From Anadara kagoshimensis (lineage: Eukaryota > Mollusca > Bivalvia > Arcoida > Arcidae): a stretch of DNA of 64,000 bases. The notes below the pieces were generated by a model. That model was not told the DNA's origin, made no database searches, and worked only from the letters and a program-made list of their open reading frames with translations. This document shows, in pieces, positions 24,094-35,719 of the stretch. Position 1 is the first letter of the stretch. The number at the start of each line of letters is the position of its first letter. The DNA lies in assembly GCA_021292105.1 (NCBI GenBank), contig CM037870.1, forward strand, positions 18,996,424 to 19,060,423, written 5' to 3'. Made by a program: the position numbers and the translations under genes.

Positions 24094-24600
24094 CGTCTTT
24101 ATGGAATCTCGCATATCCTTTAAGCCACCCAGTCCACATCTCTATGGAATCCCATTTCATGTCTTTAAGCCACACAAAACATGTCTCAATGTAATTCCAT
24201 TGTATGTCTAAGACACACAAGCCACATCTTTGCATGTCTTTCAGACACCTAACCCACACCTCTATGGAATCCCATTGTATGTCTTTAAACAACCTAAACC
24301 AGATCTCTATGGAATCCCATTTCATGTCTTTAAGCCACCAAACCACATCTCTATGGAATCCCATTGTATGTCTTTAAGCCACCCAAACCACATCTCTATG
24401 GAATCCCATTTCATGTCTTTAAGCCACCAAACCACATCTCTATGGAATCCCATTGTATGTCTTTAAGCCACCCAAACCACATCTCTATGGAATCCCATTG
24501 TATGTCTTTAAGCCACCCAAACCACATCTCAATGTAATCCCATTGTATGTCTTTAAGCCACCCAAACCACATCTCTATGGAATCCCATTTCATGTCTTAA
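24094..24600. repeat. 45-bp minisatellite, block 1
   Basis: About 11 units of ACATCTCTATGGAATCCCAT plus TTCATGTCTTTAAGCCACCC AAACC. Because 45 is a multiple of three, several frames stay open on both strands. These are repeat products with no start or splice context. Confidence 0.95.
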
Positions 24601-24749
24601 AGCCGTAGAAATTATCGACGTGTGTTTTCGTTTCTGCCGTTTTCGCCAGAAATTTAAAGAATTCAAAAATGGAAGCTGTCAGACCACAAACCTCCAAAAA
24701 GTCAAAAAATTAAAATGGGGCTTTAGTGGGCTGATTAGTCGGACTAGTC
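24601..24749. other. 149-bp unrelated segment splitting the minisatellite
   Basis: It starts AGCCGTAGAAATTATCGACG and has more CpG than the array around it, including GTTTTCGTTTCTGCCGTTTT CGCC. No frame or terminal repeat is evident. It is probably an insertion. Confidence 0.5.
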
Positions 24750-25312
24750 TTTAAACCACCAGAACCACATCTCTATAGAATCCCATTTCATGTCTTTAAA
24801 CAACCTAAACCAGATCTCTATGGAATCCCATTGCATGTCTTTGAGGCACCCAAACCACATCTCTGGAATCATATTACACGTCTTAAAGCCACCCAAACCA
24901 CATCCCTATGGAATCCCATTGTATGTTTTTAAGCCACCAAAACCACATTTCTATGGAATCCCATTTCATGTCTTTAAGCCACCCAACCCACATCTCAATG
25001 TAATCCCATTGTATGTCTTTAAGCCACCCAAACCACATCTATATGGAATCCCATTTCATGTCTTTAAGCCACCCAAACCACATCTCTATGGAATCCCATT
25101 TCATGTCTTAAAGCCACACAAACCACATTTCTATGGAATCCCATTTCATGTCTTTAAGCCACCCAAACCACATCCCTATAGAATCCTATTGCATGTCTTT
25201 AAGCCACCCACACCACACCCCTATGGAAATCCTATTGCATGTCTTTAAGTCACCCACACCACATCCCTATGGAATCCTATTGGAAGTCTTTAAACCACCC
25301 AAACCACATTGA
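24750..25312. repeat. 45-bp minisatellite, block 2
   Basis: About 12 more units of the block-1 consensus. The 152-codon plus-strand frame at 24790-25248 is the repeat read as a HVFKPPKPHLYGIPF-like peptide, not a gene. Confidence 0.95.
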
Positions 25313-25317
25313 TTCTA

Positions 25318-25580
25318 CCACCACAGTAGCTCAGTTGGTAGTGTTCTCTTGGTATTTGAGAGGCCATGGGTTTAAACCCTGGTCAGGTATAGCCAAGATT
25401 TGAAAATAGGTAGTGACTATTCTCAGCCAAGCACTTGACATTTAGAAATGAAAAGTCACTGTGTCCATAGGAATAGACCTTAACAAGCTGTGCCCTGAGT
25501 GCACTGCAAGGGTGAAAATTTCTGCCACTTCACCTATAGCTGTTGATATCTCGATATAAGTGAAATATTCAATCAATCTA
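25318..25580 (+). mobile_element. SINE-A, full length, plus orientation
   Basis: The head ACAGTAGCTCAGTTGGTAGT and B box GGGTTTAAACCCTGG are followed by CAAGCACTTGACATTTAGAA, the GTGCACTGCAAGGGTG block and CACTTCACCTATAGCTG. It ends with GATATAAGTGAAATATTCAA TCAATC. This shows the SINE-A layout most clearly. Confidence 0.88.
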
Positions 25581-26084
25581 TGGAATCTCATTGCATATCC
25601 TTAAGCCATCTAAAATATACCTGTATGTATTCTCAAACCAAGATACATCTCCACTCAAACTGTCTTCAATCATACCAACTAGAATTGTCTCGAGAGCCAA
25701 AATACCCCTGGTCCCCAACATCTACAAGGGTTTTCACGCAACCTTGACCTTTCTGATATGACATTGGTTCAATGTCATGACACACCTTTCAATTATAAAG
25801 ATTATTCATGTGAAGTTTTATGACTGTCCTCCAAAGCAATTATGAGACATGAACCGGTCATAATTTTACATGGACAGACAGACATAGTGATTACCATATT
25901 CAAGAATATTAAATTTTTTCTTTTAAACAAATAGGTGAATGTAAAATAAAGACAAAAATACAGGTTTAACAAAACTCACTTTATTTGAACTATTTTGTAG
26001 AATTCATCCCTCCACATAACATACACATATACCAATAATAAGCATCTGATATTTGGTTGAAAAAATAATACAGGCAACCAAGAA

Positions 26085-26370
26085 ATGAACATCAGTGCAA
26101 CCATAATGATGAGAAAGTGGAAATGGATTGGGCATATCCTCCGATTCAACAGCAGTAAGAGGATATGCACAACAGCCCTTACATGGCATCTGGAGGGCAG
26201 AAGGAAAGTAGGTCGGCCAAAAACAACATGGAGGAGAGCAACAGAGCAGGAAAGAGACCACCTTGGATGGACCACATGGGCACAGGCAAGAGTAGCAGCA
26301 AAAGACCGGCCAGATTGGAGGAGGTGTATCGGGACCTTATGTGCCAATGGGCACGAAGAGGATAGGTGAG
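26085..26370 (+). pseudogene. Non-LTR retrotransposon (LINE) 3' coding tail
   Basis: A plus frame of 94 codons ends ...RPDWRRCIGTLCANGHEEDR. It includes the RKWKWIGHILRF, EGRRKVGRPKTTWRR and LGWTTWAQARVAAKDRPDW stretches. These are typical of the end of the endonuclease-reverse transcriptase protein in invertebrate LINEs. The reverse transcriptase domain itself is absent, as expected of a 5'-truncated insertion. The stop is followed by a short GTGAGGTGAGGTAAG tail. The minus-strand frames over it are shadows. Confidence 0.85.
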
Positions 26371-26408
26371 GTGAGGTAAGAAATGAACTATATTAGTCGA
26401 CAATGCTT

Positions 26409-26582
26409 TAGCATCCACCTCTACATAAAGACCACCTGTTTATAAAGACCAATGTTAAAAATAGTGCTTTTGCTTCATTTTCAACAAAAAAGAACATCTA
26501 TATAAAAGTCACCTGTCTATAAAGACCATGCATGTATTGATTAGGTCCTGTAGGTGGTTGTTTTATACAGGTTTGATTGTAT
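26409..26582. mobile_element. MITE family P copy, degraded
   Basis: CTCTACATAAAGACCACCTG and TTATACAGGTTTGATTGTA are inverted-end-like. GTCTATAAAGACCATG occurs inside. A related degraded stretch lies at 26921-27140. Confidence 0.55.
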
Positions 26583-26780
26583 TTCTTAGGTTCTGTGGAT
26601 GGTCTTTGTATATATAATGTCCAAGGTCCAATGGAAGGTCATTATAACAGAACAGTGGACAAAACCAAACAAAGATTTATGTGAAAACCAAACAAAGTCA
26701 GGACTGAAATATTTGGTCCAAAGCAAGTTAGAGAATGAAAGCCAAACAAACTAGAATTTTCTCTTAAGAGCTAGTTTGCT

Positions 26781-26808
26781 GGGGTGGGTGGGTGTTGGGG
26801 TTAGGGGG
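26781..26808 (+). other. G-quadruplex-capable run
   Basis: Five G-runs of 3-5 bases separated by loops of 1-4 (G4T G3T G3TGTT G4TTA G5) meet the usual G-quadruplex pattern on the plus strand. Confidence 0.6.
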
Positions 26809-27548
26809 TTACTTGGATACGAACTGAAGAATTTGGTAAAAACAAAATAGGCTTTTGTTTTTCACAAATTCCACTATAGAACTGTACTTATACTCAATGA
26901 ATAAGTTTGAAAATACAGTAAGACCTGTATATAAAGACCACACATGTGACCTGTATAGACAAGTGGTCTTATATAGAGGGTCTTCTTGGCTAAAATATGA
27001 AACAGAAGAATATTAAAACACTGGACTTAATGGACAGGTGGTCTTGAGATTATATTCTGTTAAAATGTGAACCTTTGCTTTCAAACACTGGACTAAATGG
27101 ACAGGCAGTCTTTATATAGAAAGGGGTCTCTAATAGGTTTCACTTTACATGATTTGGTAATTATATTCAAGGAACGACTTTGAAAATAAATGATTTTTCA
27201 ATCACTCTTCAATTTTTTGAAATTACACATTGAAAAAAAAAGAATGAATATTTAGACTAATTTAGTAAAATTGAAGTTGTTCTGAACCGTTTTGTTGTAT
27301 CTTAGCACTGTGTGCACTTTGTGCTATTCTACAAAACTACAAAAATAAATCAACCTACTGTATCAAACTTAAGGATGGATAATTAAAAGACACAATTAAA
27401 AGACAATTTTTATTGTCAAAAGCCCACAATGAATTCTATTTTCAACTTAATTTGAAATTTAAAATTTAAGGACACCCAGTACACTTCAACTGATATACAT
27501 GTACTTTAATTACAGAACATTCTACAGCAACTTATAAGCTTGTATGCA

Positions 27549-27957
27549 CAGTCAAACCTGTCAACAAAGGCCACCCAAAGAAACCAGTAAAAGTGACCTT
27601 AATGGACAGGTCACTCTTATATACAAGTTTAAATACCGTAAAGGGCATTATTTTTGCGGGGTAAAAATTTCGCTACTTCTGAAATCTGGCATTTCACGGG
27701 GGTGTAAATTTCACGGAACCAATATAAGTAGGTGTATATTCTATATATTATGAAATAAATGTGCATGTATTAACATGTTTGGTAGATATTTATGCATGGG
27801 TAAAATTTTTGCCGTAATATCCTTTAATGCGAAATAAGCGAAAAAAAATTTCCTTTTACAGTAACATGAATATAGAGCAATTAGGAGTCAATTTTACTGG
27901 TCTTTGAAAGCAGGTGGTCTCTATATAAAGGTGGCTTTTAAGGCAGGTTTGACTGAC
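27549..27957. mobile_element. MITE family P with a second MITE inside
   Basis: The outer ends are CAGTCAAACCTGTCAACAAA and, inverted, AAGGCAGGTTTGACTG. The middle (about 27636-27872) starts TACCGTAAAGGGCATTATTT and ends CCTTTTACAGTA, so it resembles a family-E type element inserted at a TA. Confidence 0.65.
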
Positions 27958-27959
27958 TA

Positions 27960-29400
27960 TAATATTTGTCCAATTTTACCAAAATCCATGGATATCTGAC
28001 AAGTTGTTGAAGAAACTCTATACATTCTTCTTAGACACATATATAAGCTATATGGATACAAAAAAGTCAAAGTGTATCAAGTGGCCTTAATGTAACAAAA
28101 CCAAAAGCTCGCAAGATGATATGCTTAGCTGAACTAAACACTTTGACTGTTTCTTTATGACATTCTGTTTTTGATATGTTTTGATATTATGAATACTGTT
28201 ATTTAAGCATTAAACTTTGTTTGTAATGGATCTTAACCATCATAGATCGATTACAAAGTTTAATGCTTATTGGTACTTATATTTACAATCCATCGCTTAC
28301 AACATACAAGTTTTTTATAAATGTGATCGATTCATTCATTTTTTTTCGTGGAAATTCCATGTAAATACCAAACAGGTTTTAATTGGATCAAACTAGGTTA
28401 GTCCCGCCTACTCGTTTTCAAAAAACGACAACACCAGACAAACCTGTCAAGATTTTATTTTAAATATCTGTGTTTTTACAATTCATATTAATATTTACAC
28501 TACAATTATTAGTGTAATTAAAAAGTGTAATTTATGTTTATCTTAATGGGTTTTTTTTTACATTCCGCTTCTTGACACGATAATTTGTTTACAATCGGCA
28601 ACTTGACACATGTATTTGTGTTGTTGCCAGCGATACAAAACGTCATGATGTAATGACGTCAGAAAACGAAAGGTCGCACGTGAAACTTTCGGTCTATCCT
28701 GTAATAGACTAAATCAATTGCCGAATAGTTTATTACAGAGAATTTGATTTGGATTGTAAATATATTTCTATATTCAGCAAGACAACCAAAAATTTTAAAA
28801 ACCGAAATGGTAATTGCCCTGTACGTAGCAATAACAAATGTGTTATTACCACATATTTTATTATTATGTATTTTTTAATATACATGTTTATGGGCTATAT
28901 AGGGTTAAGAATTGCTTAAATGCATCAGTTTAGTGATAATTAAAGTATAAATATAAAAGAAATTTGTCATATTGGGTCAAATAATACATCATTTTGATCA
29001 AAACCGTAAATACGTTTTTATATCTGCCATTTTGTTTTCACCATATGGTCAGATCGTTTTGCAGGTCAACATGATCAAAGATTGATCATCCATCATTTAG
29101 ACAACATTTTTTTGGAAAAATATCAATAAAATTTGAATTTAATTCTAAATTTGACTATTTAATCCTATTCAATCGATGTATGTGAGGGTGCATATGGATA
29201 AACAGGTATAAATAAAATATGTGGTGATAACATCGGCCTTTTAAAAAACACTCTTTGATTATTGATCTGTTTGATTAAAAGATTTTAATGTTTTCATTTT
29301 TTTGAAAAAAAAACCTCTCATGGATGTCTCAAACAAAAATATTACTAGCATATGATCTTAAAAAAGTAGAAAAATTACCCGATTGTTATATATAAATTAC
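27960..29400. other. Intergenic stretch with hairpin and CpG pocket
   Basis: It has an imperfect palindrome at 28204-28269 and a CpG-retaining pocket at about 28560-28710. The pocket holds a perfect CRE palindrome TGACGTCA (28654-28661). The remainder is AT-rich without a recognisable gene. Confidence 0.65.
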
Positions 29401-29403
29401 ATA

Positions 29404-29630
29404 TATAGGCAAACAACATTGACCTGTCCGTTTGACCTTTTATTATGAATATTCATATAGGAGGGTCCACCCAATACATAGGTAGCGTTAGGATTGGTAG
29501 TGAATACATATACAGTTTTTCATTTTGTAGATGAAATATACAGGCATAATCCCTATTACTTACATTAACTTGCCCATAATGAATATTTAAATCAAAGGTC
29601 AAGCTGACACATCAATGTTGTTTACCTATA
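29404..29630. mobile_element. MITE family G, copy 2
   Basis: TATAGGCAAACAACATTGAC on the left and the inverted GTTGTTTACCTATA on the right; 227 bp; TA flanks. Confidence 0.85.
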
Positions 29631-29974
29631 CTATAAGAAGAAGAATTACTATATACTAATAGATAATAGACCAAATGGGCCTGGACTGCTCACTTGGCCA
29701 ACTCAAAAGTTTAGCGAATAAATTCACTTTATCTGTAAATTGGATGGAATTTTGATTTTACATTGCCAGATGAACAAAACCTGAGGCGAGTAATCCTTAC
29801 CTACTTCAATTTTGCAACCTTAATCAAATACACTCTTCTTGATCCTGGCCAATATGGCCATCATTACTTTTACAGACAAACACTAAATAAATTGCAAATG
29901 CACTTTGTTTTCTGCATATTCAATAGAGCAACATTTCATACAGAAGCACCAGAATATATCAAGACTAGTACAGT

Positions 29975-30330
29975 AAAACCTTGATTCATTGCCATCATTT
30001 GTTTTGTCAGATTTTGGCTCTATTAAGGGGCTTGGCAATAACAGAGGAAAACTTACAAAGAAAAAAATAACAGAAAAAGACTTTTTGACTTAAAAATTTT
30101 GTGGTAATAAGCGAGATGGCTAAATTATGGAAGGGGCATTATAATAAGGTTTTACTGTGATGATAAGGGAGATGGTAATTTTTTAAGGAGGAATTATAAC
30201 AGGGTTTTCCTGTGGTGATAAGTGAGGTGGTAAAGTTACCAAGGAGCACTATAACAAATTTTACTTTGGCACCAAAGTAAAGCTGCATATACCGAGGGAC
30301 ATTATAATGAGGTTTTAGTGTATATCTTGG
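29975..30330. repeat. Dispersed repeat family F cluster
   Basis: Repeated GTGGTGATAAGTGAGGTGGT AAAG and GAGGTTTTACTGTG motifs, in several diverged direct copies. More lie at 30715-30905, 42880-42995, 43305-43375, 45485-45560 (inverted) and 46745-46900 (inverted). Confidence 0.6.
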
Positions 30331-30344
30331 CCCAGTTGTTTGTA

Positions 30345-30680
30345 CCACTGTGGTAGCTCAATTGGAAGAGTGCTCACTCCATAAGTGGGGGGTCGTTGGT
30401 TTGAACCCCGGCAGGGTCTGACGCAAGACTTCAAAGTGGGTAGTGACTGTTCTTTCGCCAAGCACTTGGCATTAAGAAATGAAAGTCACGGTTCTTTCGG
30501 ATGGGAACTTAAAATAAACGAGGTCCTGTGTCTTGGTAGGCTTATCACGATAAAAAACCCTGCTATATAATGCCATCAGTGCAACGCACAGGCAAAAAAT
30601 TTCTGCACCTTTGCCTATAGCTGGCAACATCTTGATATAAGTGAAATATTCTTGACTGGGACATTAAACAAAAGTACTCA
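30345..30680 (+). mobile_element. SINE-A, full length, plus orientation
   Basis: Head CACTGTGGTAGCTCAATTGG, B box GGTTTGAACCCCGGC, then CCAAGCACTTGGCATTAAGA and the tail GATATAAGTGAAATATTCTT GACTGGG. It is inserted between blocks of family F. Confidence 0.88.
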
Positions 30681-31862
30681 ATTCAACTGGGCGCAGCTGT
30701 TCAAACATTATAAAGTTTTACTTTTGCCATAAGTGAGGTGACGAAGTTATTAAGGGGCATAATAAGATTTCAGTATCTCAAGTCAAAGTTATAGAGGGTC
30801 ATTATAATGAGGTTTTACTGTGGTGATAAGTGAGGTGATAAAGTAACTGAGGGGCATGGTGAGAGGTAAGGTGGGAGTTTTTTAGAGACATTGTAACAAG
30901 GTTTTACTGTACATCTGGATTACAACCAAAACCTATTCTATAACCAGGCATTGATAATTAAATCAACCTATAAATAAAAAGCACCTGTATATTAGAAACA
31001 TTCGCAAATGTTTTACATATAATTATTCTTAAAACACTCGCAAATGTTTTACATGTAATTATTCTAAATGCATGGGTCCTACCAGTTTTGGGGTCCAAAA
31101 ATATAGGAAAAATAGGAATATGGGGTCAAAATTATAGGAGTTTTATAGGAAATTATATGAGTTTTCACCAAAAATTATTGGAATATTTTTAGAATAGTTT
31201 ACACAAAAAATATACATCCATGACCTCCTTTTCTCTTTTTCAGCCATTCCCTTTCCTCCAGCCATTCCCTTTCCTCCTTTTACTAACAAATATAAAATAC
31301 TGGCAACGTCAATGTACACTTACTGCTTTAGAAATACATGTATATAAATGTTAATCTTCTTCAGATATGTACTACATGCGGGAAAAATGTTCCCATTCTG
31401 AGTTCCTGATGCTACCAGTAACAAAATTATAGGAAAATATAGGCGGTTTTTCAAATTATATAGGAAAATATAGGAAAGGGACAAAATTATAGGAAATATA
31501 GGAATGGTAGGACACCTGTAAATGCTTATCTACACAATTTTCAGCCCAATAATTTTATAAGCATTAAGTTTTTTCTCTTTTATATTTTTTTTCAAGTTTT
31601 CATCAAATGTTCAAAATTGCTAAAAAAAATCAATCACTTAATGCTTTGTTCATTATATAACATAAGACTGACAGGAAATCAAGGCTCAGATAAAATAATG
31701 TCAAACTGCTTGGCACTGTGCCAAGTAATCAGGCATGGTGTACTCTGCATCAGGCAGTAAAAAAACAGCACACGGACAAGAAATCGGTGAGCTATTGCTC
31801 ATTTAGTATGCCCCCGCTTTTAACTCCCAACTCTAAACAGTAAATGTCGAAAAGTAAACTAA

Positions 31863-32258
31863 GTCAGGTAACAGGAAGTAGATGTCTTGTAGACTTAAAA
31901 TCAGTATTTATGACATGAGACCTCATACTGAACTGACATACAAGTCAGTTAACAGGAAGTAGATGTTGGGCAGACGTGAAATCAGTACTTGTGGCATGAG
32001 ACCTCATACTGAACTGGCATACAAGTCGGTTAACAGGAAGTAGATGTTGGGCAGACGTTGGTATTTGTGCCATGGTACCTCATACTGAACTGGCATACAA
32101 GTCAGTTCACAGGAAGTAGATGTTGGGCAGATGTGAAATCAGTACTTGTGGCATGAGACCTCATACTGAACTGGCATACAAGTCGGTTAACAGGAAGTAG
32201 ATGTTGGGCAGACGTTGGTATTTGTGCCATGGTACCTCATACTGAACAAGCATACAAA
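31863..32258. repeat. 76-81-bp tandem repeat, five units
   Basis: AGGAAGTAGATG starts at 31873, 31954, 32035, 32111 and 32192, so the spacing is 81 bp except for one shortened unit of 76. Units 3 and 5 share the variant GACGTTGGTATTTGTGCCAT, which suggests duplication of a two-unit block. Confidence 0.93.
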
Positions 32259-32462
32259 ATTTCAAGTGGCTGTGTTTAGTAGTTGCTGAGAAAACTGTTA
32301 CAAAATTTTTTGTTTCAGACAAAAGGACAGAGGTAAACCAGTATACCCCTTTCATCGAAGCTAGGGTTTAAAATGATATAATTTATTTAATCAATTTGTA
32401 GCATTATATTTTGGGCAGTTAACTAAGAATCATGGATGACATATGGCAAACTATCACTTGGC

Positions 32463-32661
32463 ACTGTCTAAGTGTGAATAAAATTCCACTTGTCACTGGG
32501 CTCTTTTAACTGGGCCAGGATGAGTAGACACTGTCCAAGTGTGAATAAAATTCCACTTGTCATTGGGCTCTTTTAACTGGGCCAGGATGAGTAGACACTG
32601 TCCAAGTGTGAATAAAATTCCACTTGTCACTGGGCTGTTTTTACTGGGCCAGGATGAGTAG
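32463..32661. repeat. 66-bp tandem repeat, three units
   Basis: CACTGTCYAAGTGTGAATAA starts at 32463, 32529 and 32595. The units are almost identical, hence recent. Confidence 0.95.
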
Positions 32662-32813
32662 ACGAGTACTTTGTCGAAGGCCAGGAAAGATTTTGAGAAT
32701 GATACTGAATTCCTTTGAAATTAAACAATAATAACTTAATTCAGTGAACATATGAAAACTGAGGGGTTAAAAAATCTACAAGTCCCATGGCATGGATTTT
32801 ATACAATCTTCAT

Positions 32814-33041
32814 TACAGGCAAACAACAATGACCTGTCCGCTCGACCTTTCATTAAAATATTCATAGATTGGTCCATCCAATACATGGGAGTGTTAAAAT
32901 TTGTGGTTAATACATCAACAATGTTCATTTCCCATGATATAGATGAAATGAACTCCAGTATTCCCTAAATATAAATATACTGTTCCATAATAAATATTTT
33001 ACATTAAAGGTCAAGCAGACAGGTCAATGTTGCTTACAGTA
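32814..33041. mobile_element. MITE family G, copy 3
   Basis: TACAGGCAAACAACAATGAC left and the inverted TGTTGCTTACAGTA right; 228 bp. This copy shows the outer TA clearly on both sides. Confidence 0.82.
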
Positions 33042-33298
33042 AAAAATGTTTATAACGAAACCTTGGGGACTTTATTTTTAACTTCGTTATAAAGCAACTT
33101 CGTTATATTGTTATAAATAGACTTGTATGAGAAGCGGTCAGGTCCAATACTTGACTTTATTCTATCCATGTATTCGTTTTAAGCGTGTTCGTTATATTCA
33201 TGTTTTACTGTATCTACAACTAACAAAACAATCATTTTGCACTACACATTGTAACTAAATAAAGAATATAACAAAATATAGTGAATAAGTTAACTATG

Positions 33299-33769
33299 TA
33301 CTGTAAATATTGAAATTTTCACAGTCATTTTATTTCATAAATTCATGAGATTAACAATCTTTGTGAAAAATTTATTTTGACATAGGCATTCATAATTCAA
33401 ATATTCACTCTCATGCATAACAATTTTTGCAAGAATTTAATTTCATACAATTCACTTGTATTTGCATTGACAATCATTTGACTTGAAAATAAAAGTATGT
33501 GAATATCTCAAAATATCAATTCTCATATGCAACATTTTTGATGAAAATTTTATTTTGATATGATTTACATGCATTTGCATTGACAATCATTGGATTTGAA
33601 TATAAAAGTATGTGAAAATCTTGAAATAATGATTCTTTACATGCAACAATTTTTGAAAAAAAAATTATTTTGATAAAATTCACTTGCATTGGCAATCATT
33701 CAACAATGTGAAGATAAAAGTATGTGTATATCTTGAAATACTGACACAAAAGTTTCATAATTTACAGTA
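33299..33769. mobile_element. Family-E-like element with internal tandem repeats
   Basis: The ends are TACTGTAAATATTGAAATTT and, inverted, AGTTTCATAATTTACAGTA, with TA at both edges. Inside are three to four diverged units of about 110 bp sharing TTGCATTGACAATCATT and AAAATAAAAGTATGTGAA. Confidence 0.7.
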
Positions 33770-33965
33770 TTTTAGGCAGGCACACATTTTTTAAAGATAT
33801 ATATCTCTAGTATGAACATAAAAAACACCATCACACTAAATATATCTAGCTTATAAGGGAGATATTCATACCACATTTGTAAAATGAAAGTATAATTCAA
33901 TTGTTTTTTTCATCTTTTTAAAACAAAAGACCTAACAAAAATACAAAATATACAAAATATTTTAT

Positions 33966-34910
33966 CTAGGTCACAATGACCTACTGGTACTCTGAATAAA
34001 ATTTAAGGAGAAAATTGTTTCTATAATATATAGAGAATAACAAGTAAAAAAATAGAAATTTTTCTAAATAAAGATTAAAAAATAACAAGACTAAACGAAA
34101 ATGTAAAGTCTCTAGGTCGCTGTGACCTACTTTTTATAAAAACATGAAGGAAATTTTTCTAATAAATAAAAAACTAAGACTAAAAGCATGAAATTCTCTA
34201 GGTCACTGTGACCTAATTTTTATAAAAAATATGTAGAAAATTTTCATTATAAATAACTAAGAGACTAAACAAAAATAAATTCTCTAGGTCACTGTGACCT
34301 ATTTTTATAAAAAATAAGAATTTTTCATACATAAAGATAGAAAATAACAAGAGACTAAACAAAAATAACTCTCTAGGTCGCTGTGACTTACTATTTATAA
34401 AAACATAAAGAATTTTTTCTACATAAAGATTGAAAATAACAAGACTAAACAAAATAGTCTCTAGTCCTGACCTACTTTATAATAACATGAAGAAAAATTT
34501 TTCTTAATAAAGATTGAAAATAACAAGACTAAATAAAAATAGTCACAGTGACCTTTTACAAATAAAAATCAGGAATAGGAGATTATTTTGTTGGTTTTTT
34601 TTTGAAAATACAGATACAAATAAGAAATATTCTAGGTCACCATGACCTTCTGTGAATAAAAAACATAAATGGGAGATTATCATTTTTTTCAAAATACAGA
34701 TACAAATAAGAAATATTCTAGGTCATCATGACCTTCTGTGAATAAAATACATAAATCGGAGATTATCATTTTTTTCAAAATACAGATACAAATAAGAAAA
34801 TTCTAGGTCACCATGACCTTCTGTGAATAAAATACATAAATCGGAGATTATCATTTTTTTTCAAGATACAGATACAAATAAGAAATATTCTAGATCATCA
34901 TGACCTTCTG
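33966..34910. repeat. Tandem array of oestrogen-response-element palindromes
   Basis: Diverged units of about 80-90 bp each carry AGGTCANNNTGACCT. Perfect matches are at 33968-33982, 34200-34214, 34286-34300, 34634-34648, 34720-34734 and 34805-34819. One- or two-mismatch versions are at 34114-34128, 34375-34389 and 34892-34906, and decayed ones lie near 34457 and 34541. The rest of each unit is A/T-rich (for example AATAACAAGACTAAACAAAA, or CAGATACAAATAAGAAATAT in the right half). No coding frame fits. The motif identity is seen directly; any receptor binding is inference. Confidence 0.9.
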
Positions 34911-34929
34911 TGAATAAAAAACATAAATC

Positions 34930-35700
34930 GGAGATTTTTTTCAACATACATTATTACAGACAGAAAATTGTATAAAGGTGTCTATGATAATACAAAACAA
35001 GAGAGAAAGTGTGTGCTAAAATTAAGAACACAGTGAAAAGTATAAAATAAAATATAAAGCACAAACTATACTCGAGAATTATAAATGAACAAAAAAAATA
35101 ACAAAGCTTTGGAATATTCATACTTGGTATGGAAACAAAATAGCAACACACACGCATACACATACTCACATTAAACAAGAGAAGAAAAAAAACAATTCTC
35201 ATACTATGTATGGAAACAAAATCATAACACAAAGTGACAAAACACACACATAAAAAATTAGAGAAGAAAAAAAAAACCATCAACAACAATGTCCATACAT
35301 TCAAATCTTGTTTTCTTGAACACAGATATCTCAAATTTCTGTATAAATTGAACTTTTCAAAGTCCGGAATGAGTTACACGTTATTCAACCAAAAATGAGT
35401 TACAAAACATCTTTTGATAAAATTTAATTTTAACTCCTGTCAGGAGCTTGGTGGATTTTTCAAGAAATGTCTATGATTATTTTTTTCAAACTGACCTCAA
35501 GGCTTTGGAATGAAGACCAAAACTGAATGATTTTTCTTTTCCATCAGCAAAATAGAAATGTCAAAGAAAGAAAGATGTAAAATTAACACATCTTGGATAG
35601 ATGAAGAAAACAACAAAATTTATCAGTTAATGTGAAAGGCATGGCGAATATGGAAGTGAAAATGAAGTTTCTTCCGGTTTACAAAAGTGCAATCATTCTC
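34930..35700. other. AT-rich intergenic stretch
   Basis: Two short related blocks sharing ATGGAAACAAAAT and CACACACAC..ATA lie near 35130-35260. The 126-codon minus frame here is low-complexity (Phe/Leu/Tyr-rich from poly-A/T) and has no family resemblance. No other feature is visible. Confidence 0.6.
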
Positions 35701-35719
35701 CCCTTTTGATTGCAATTCA

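Noticed and set aside
24790-25248. 152-codon open frame with HVFKPPKPHLYGIPF repeats
   Set aside because: Minisatellite whose unit length is a multiple of three; no start context, splice sites or related protein known to me.
34954-35334. 126-codon minus-strand hydrophobic frame
   Set aside because: Low-complexity product of A-rich DNA; the resemblance to a membrane protein is compositional.
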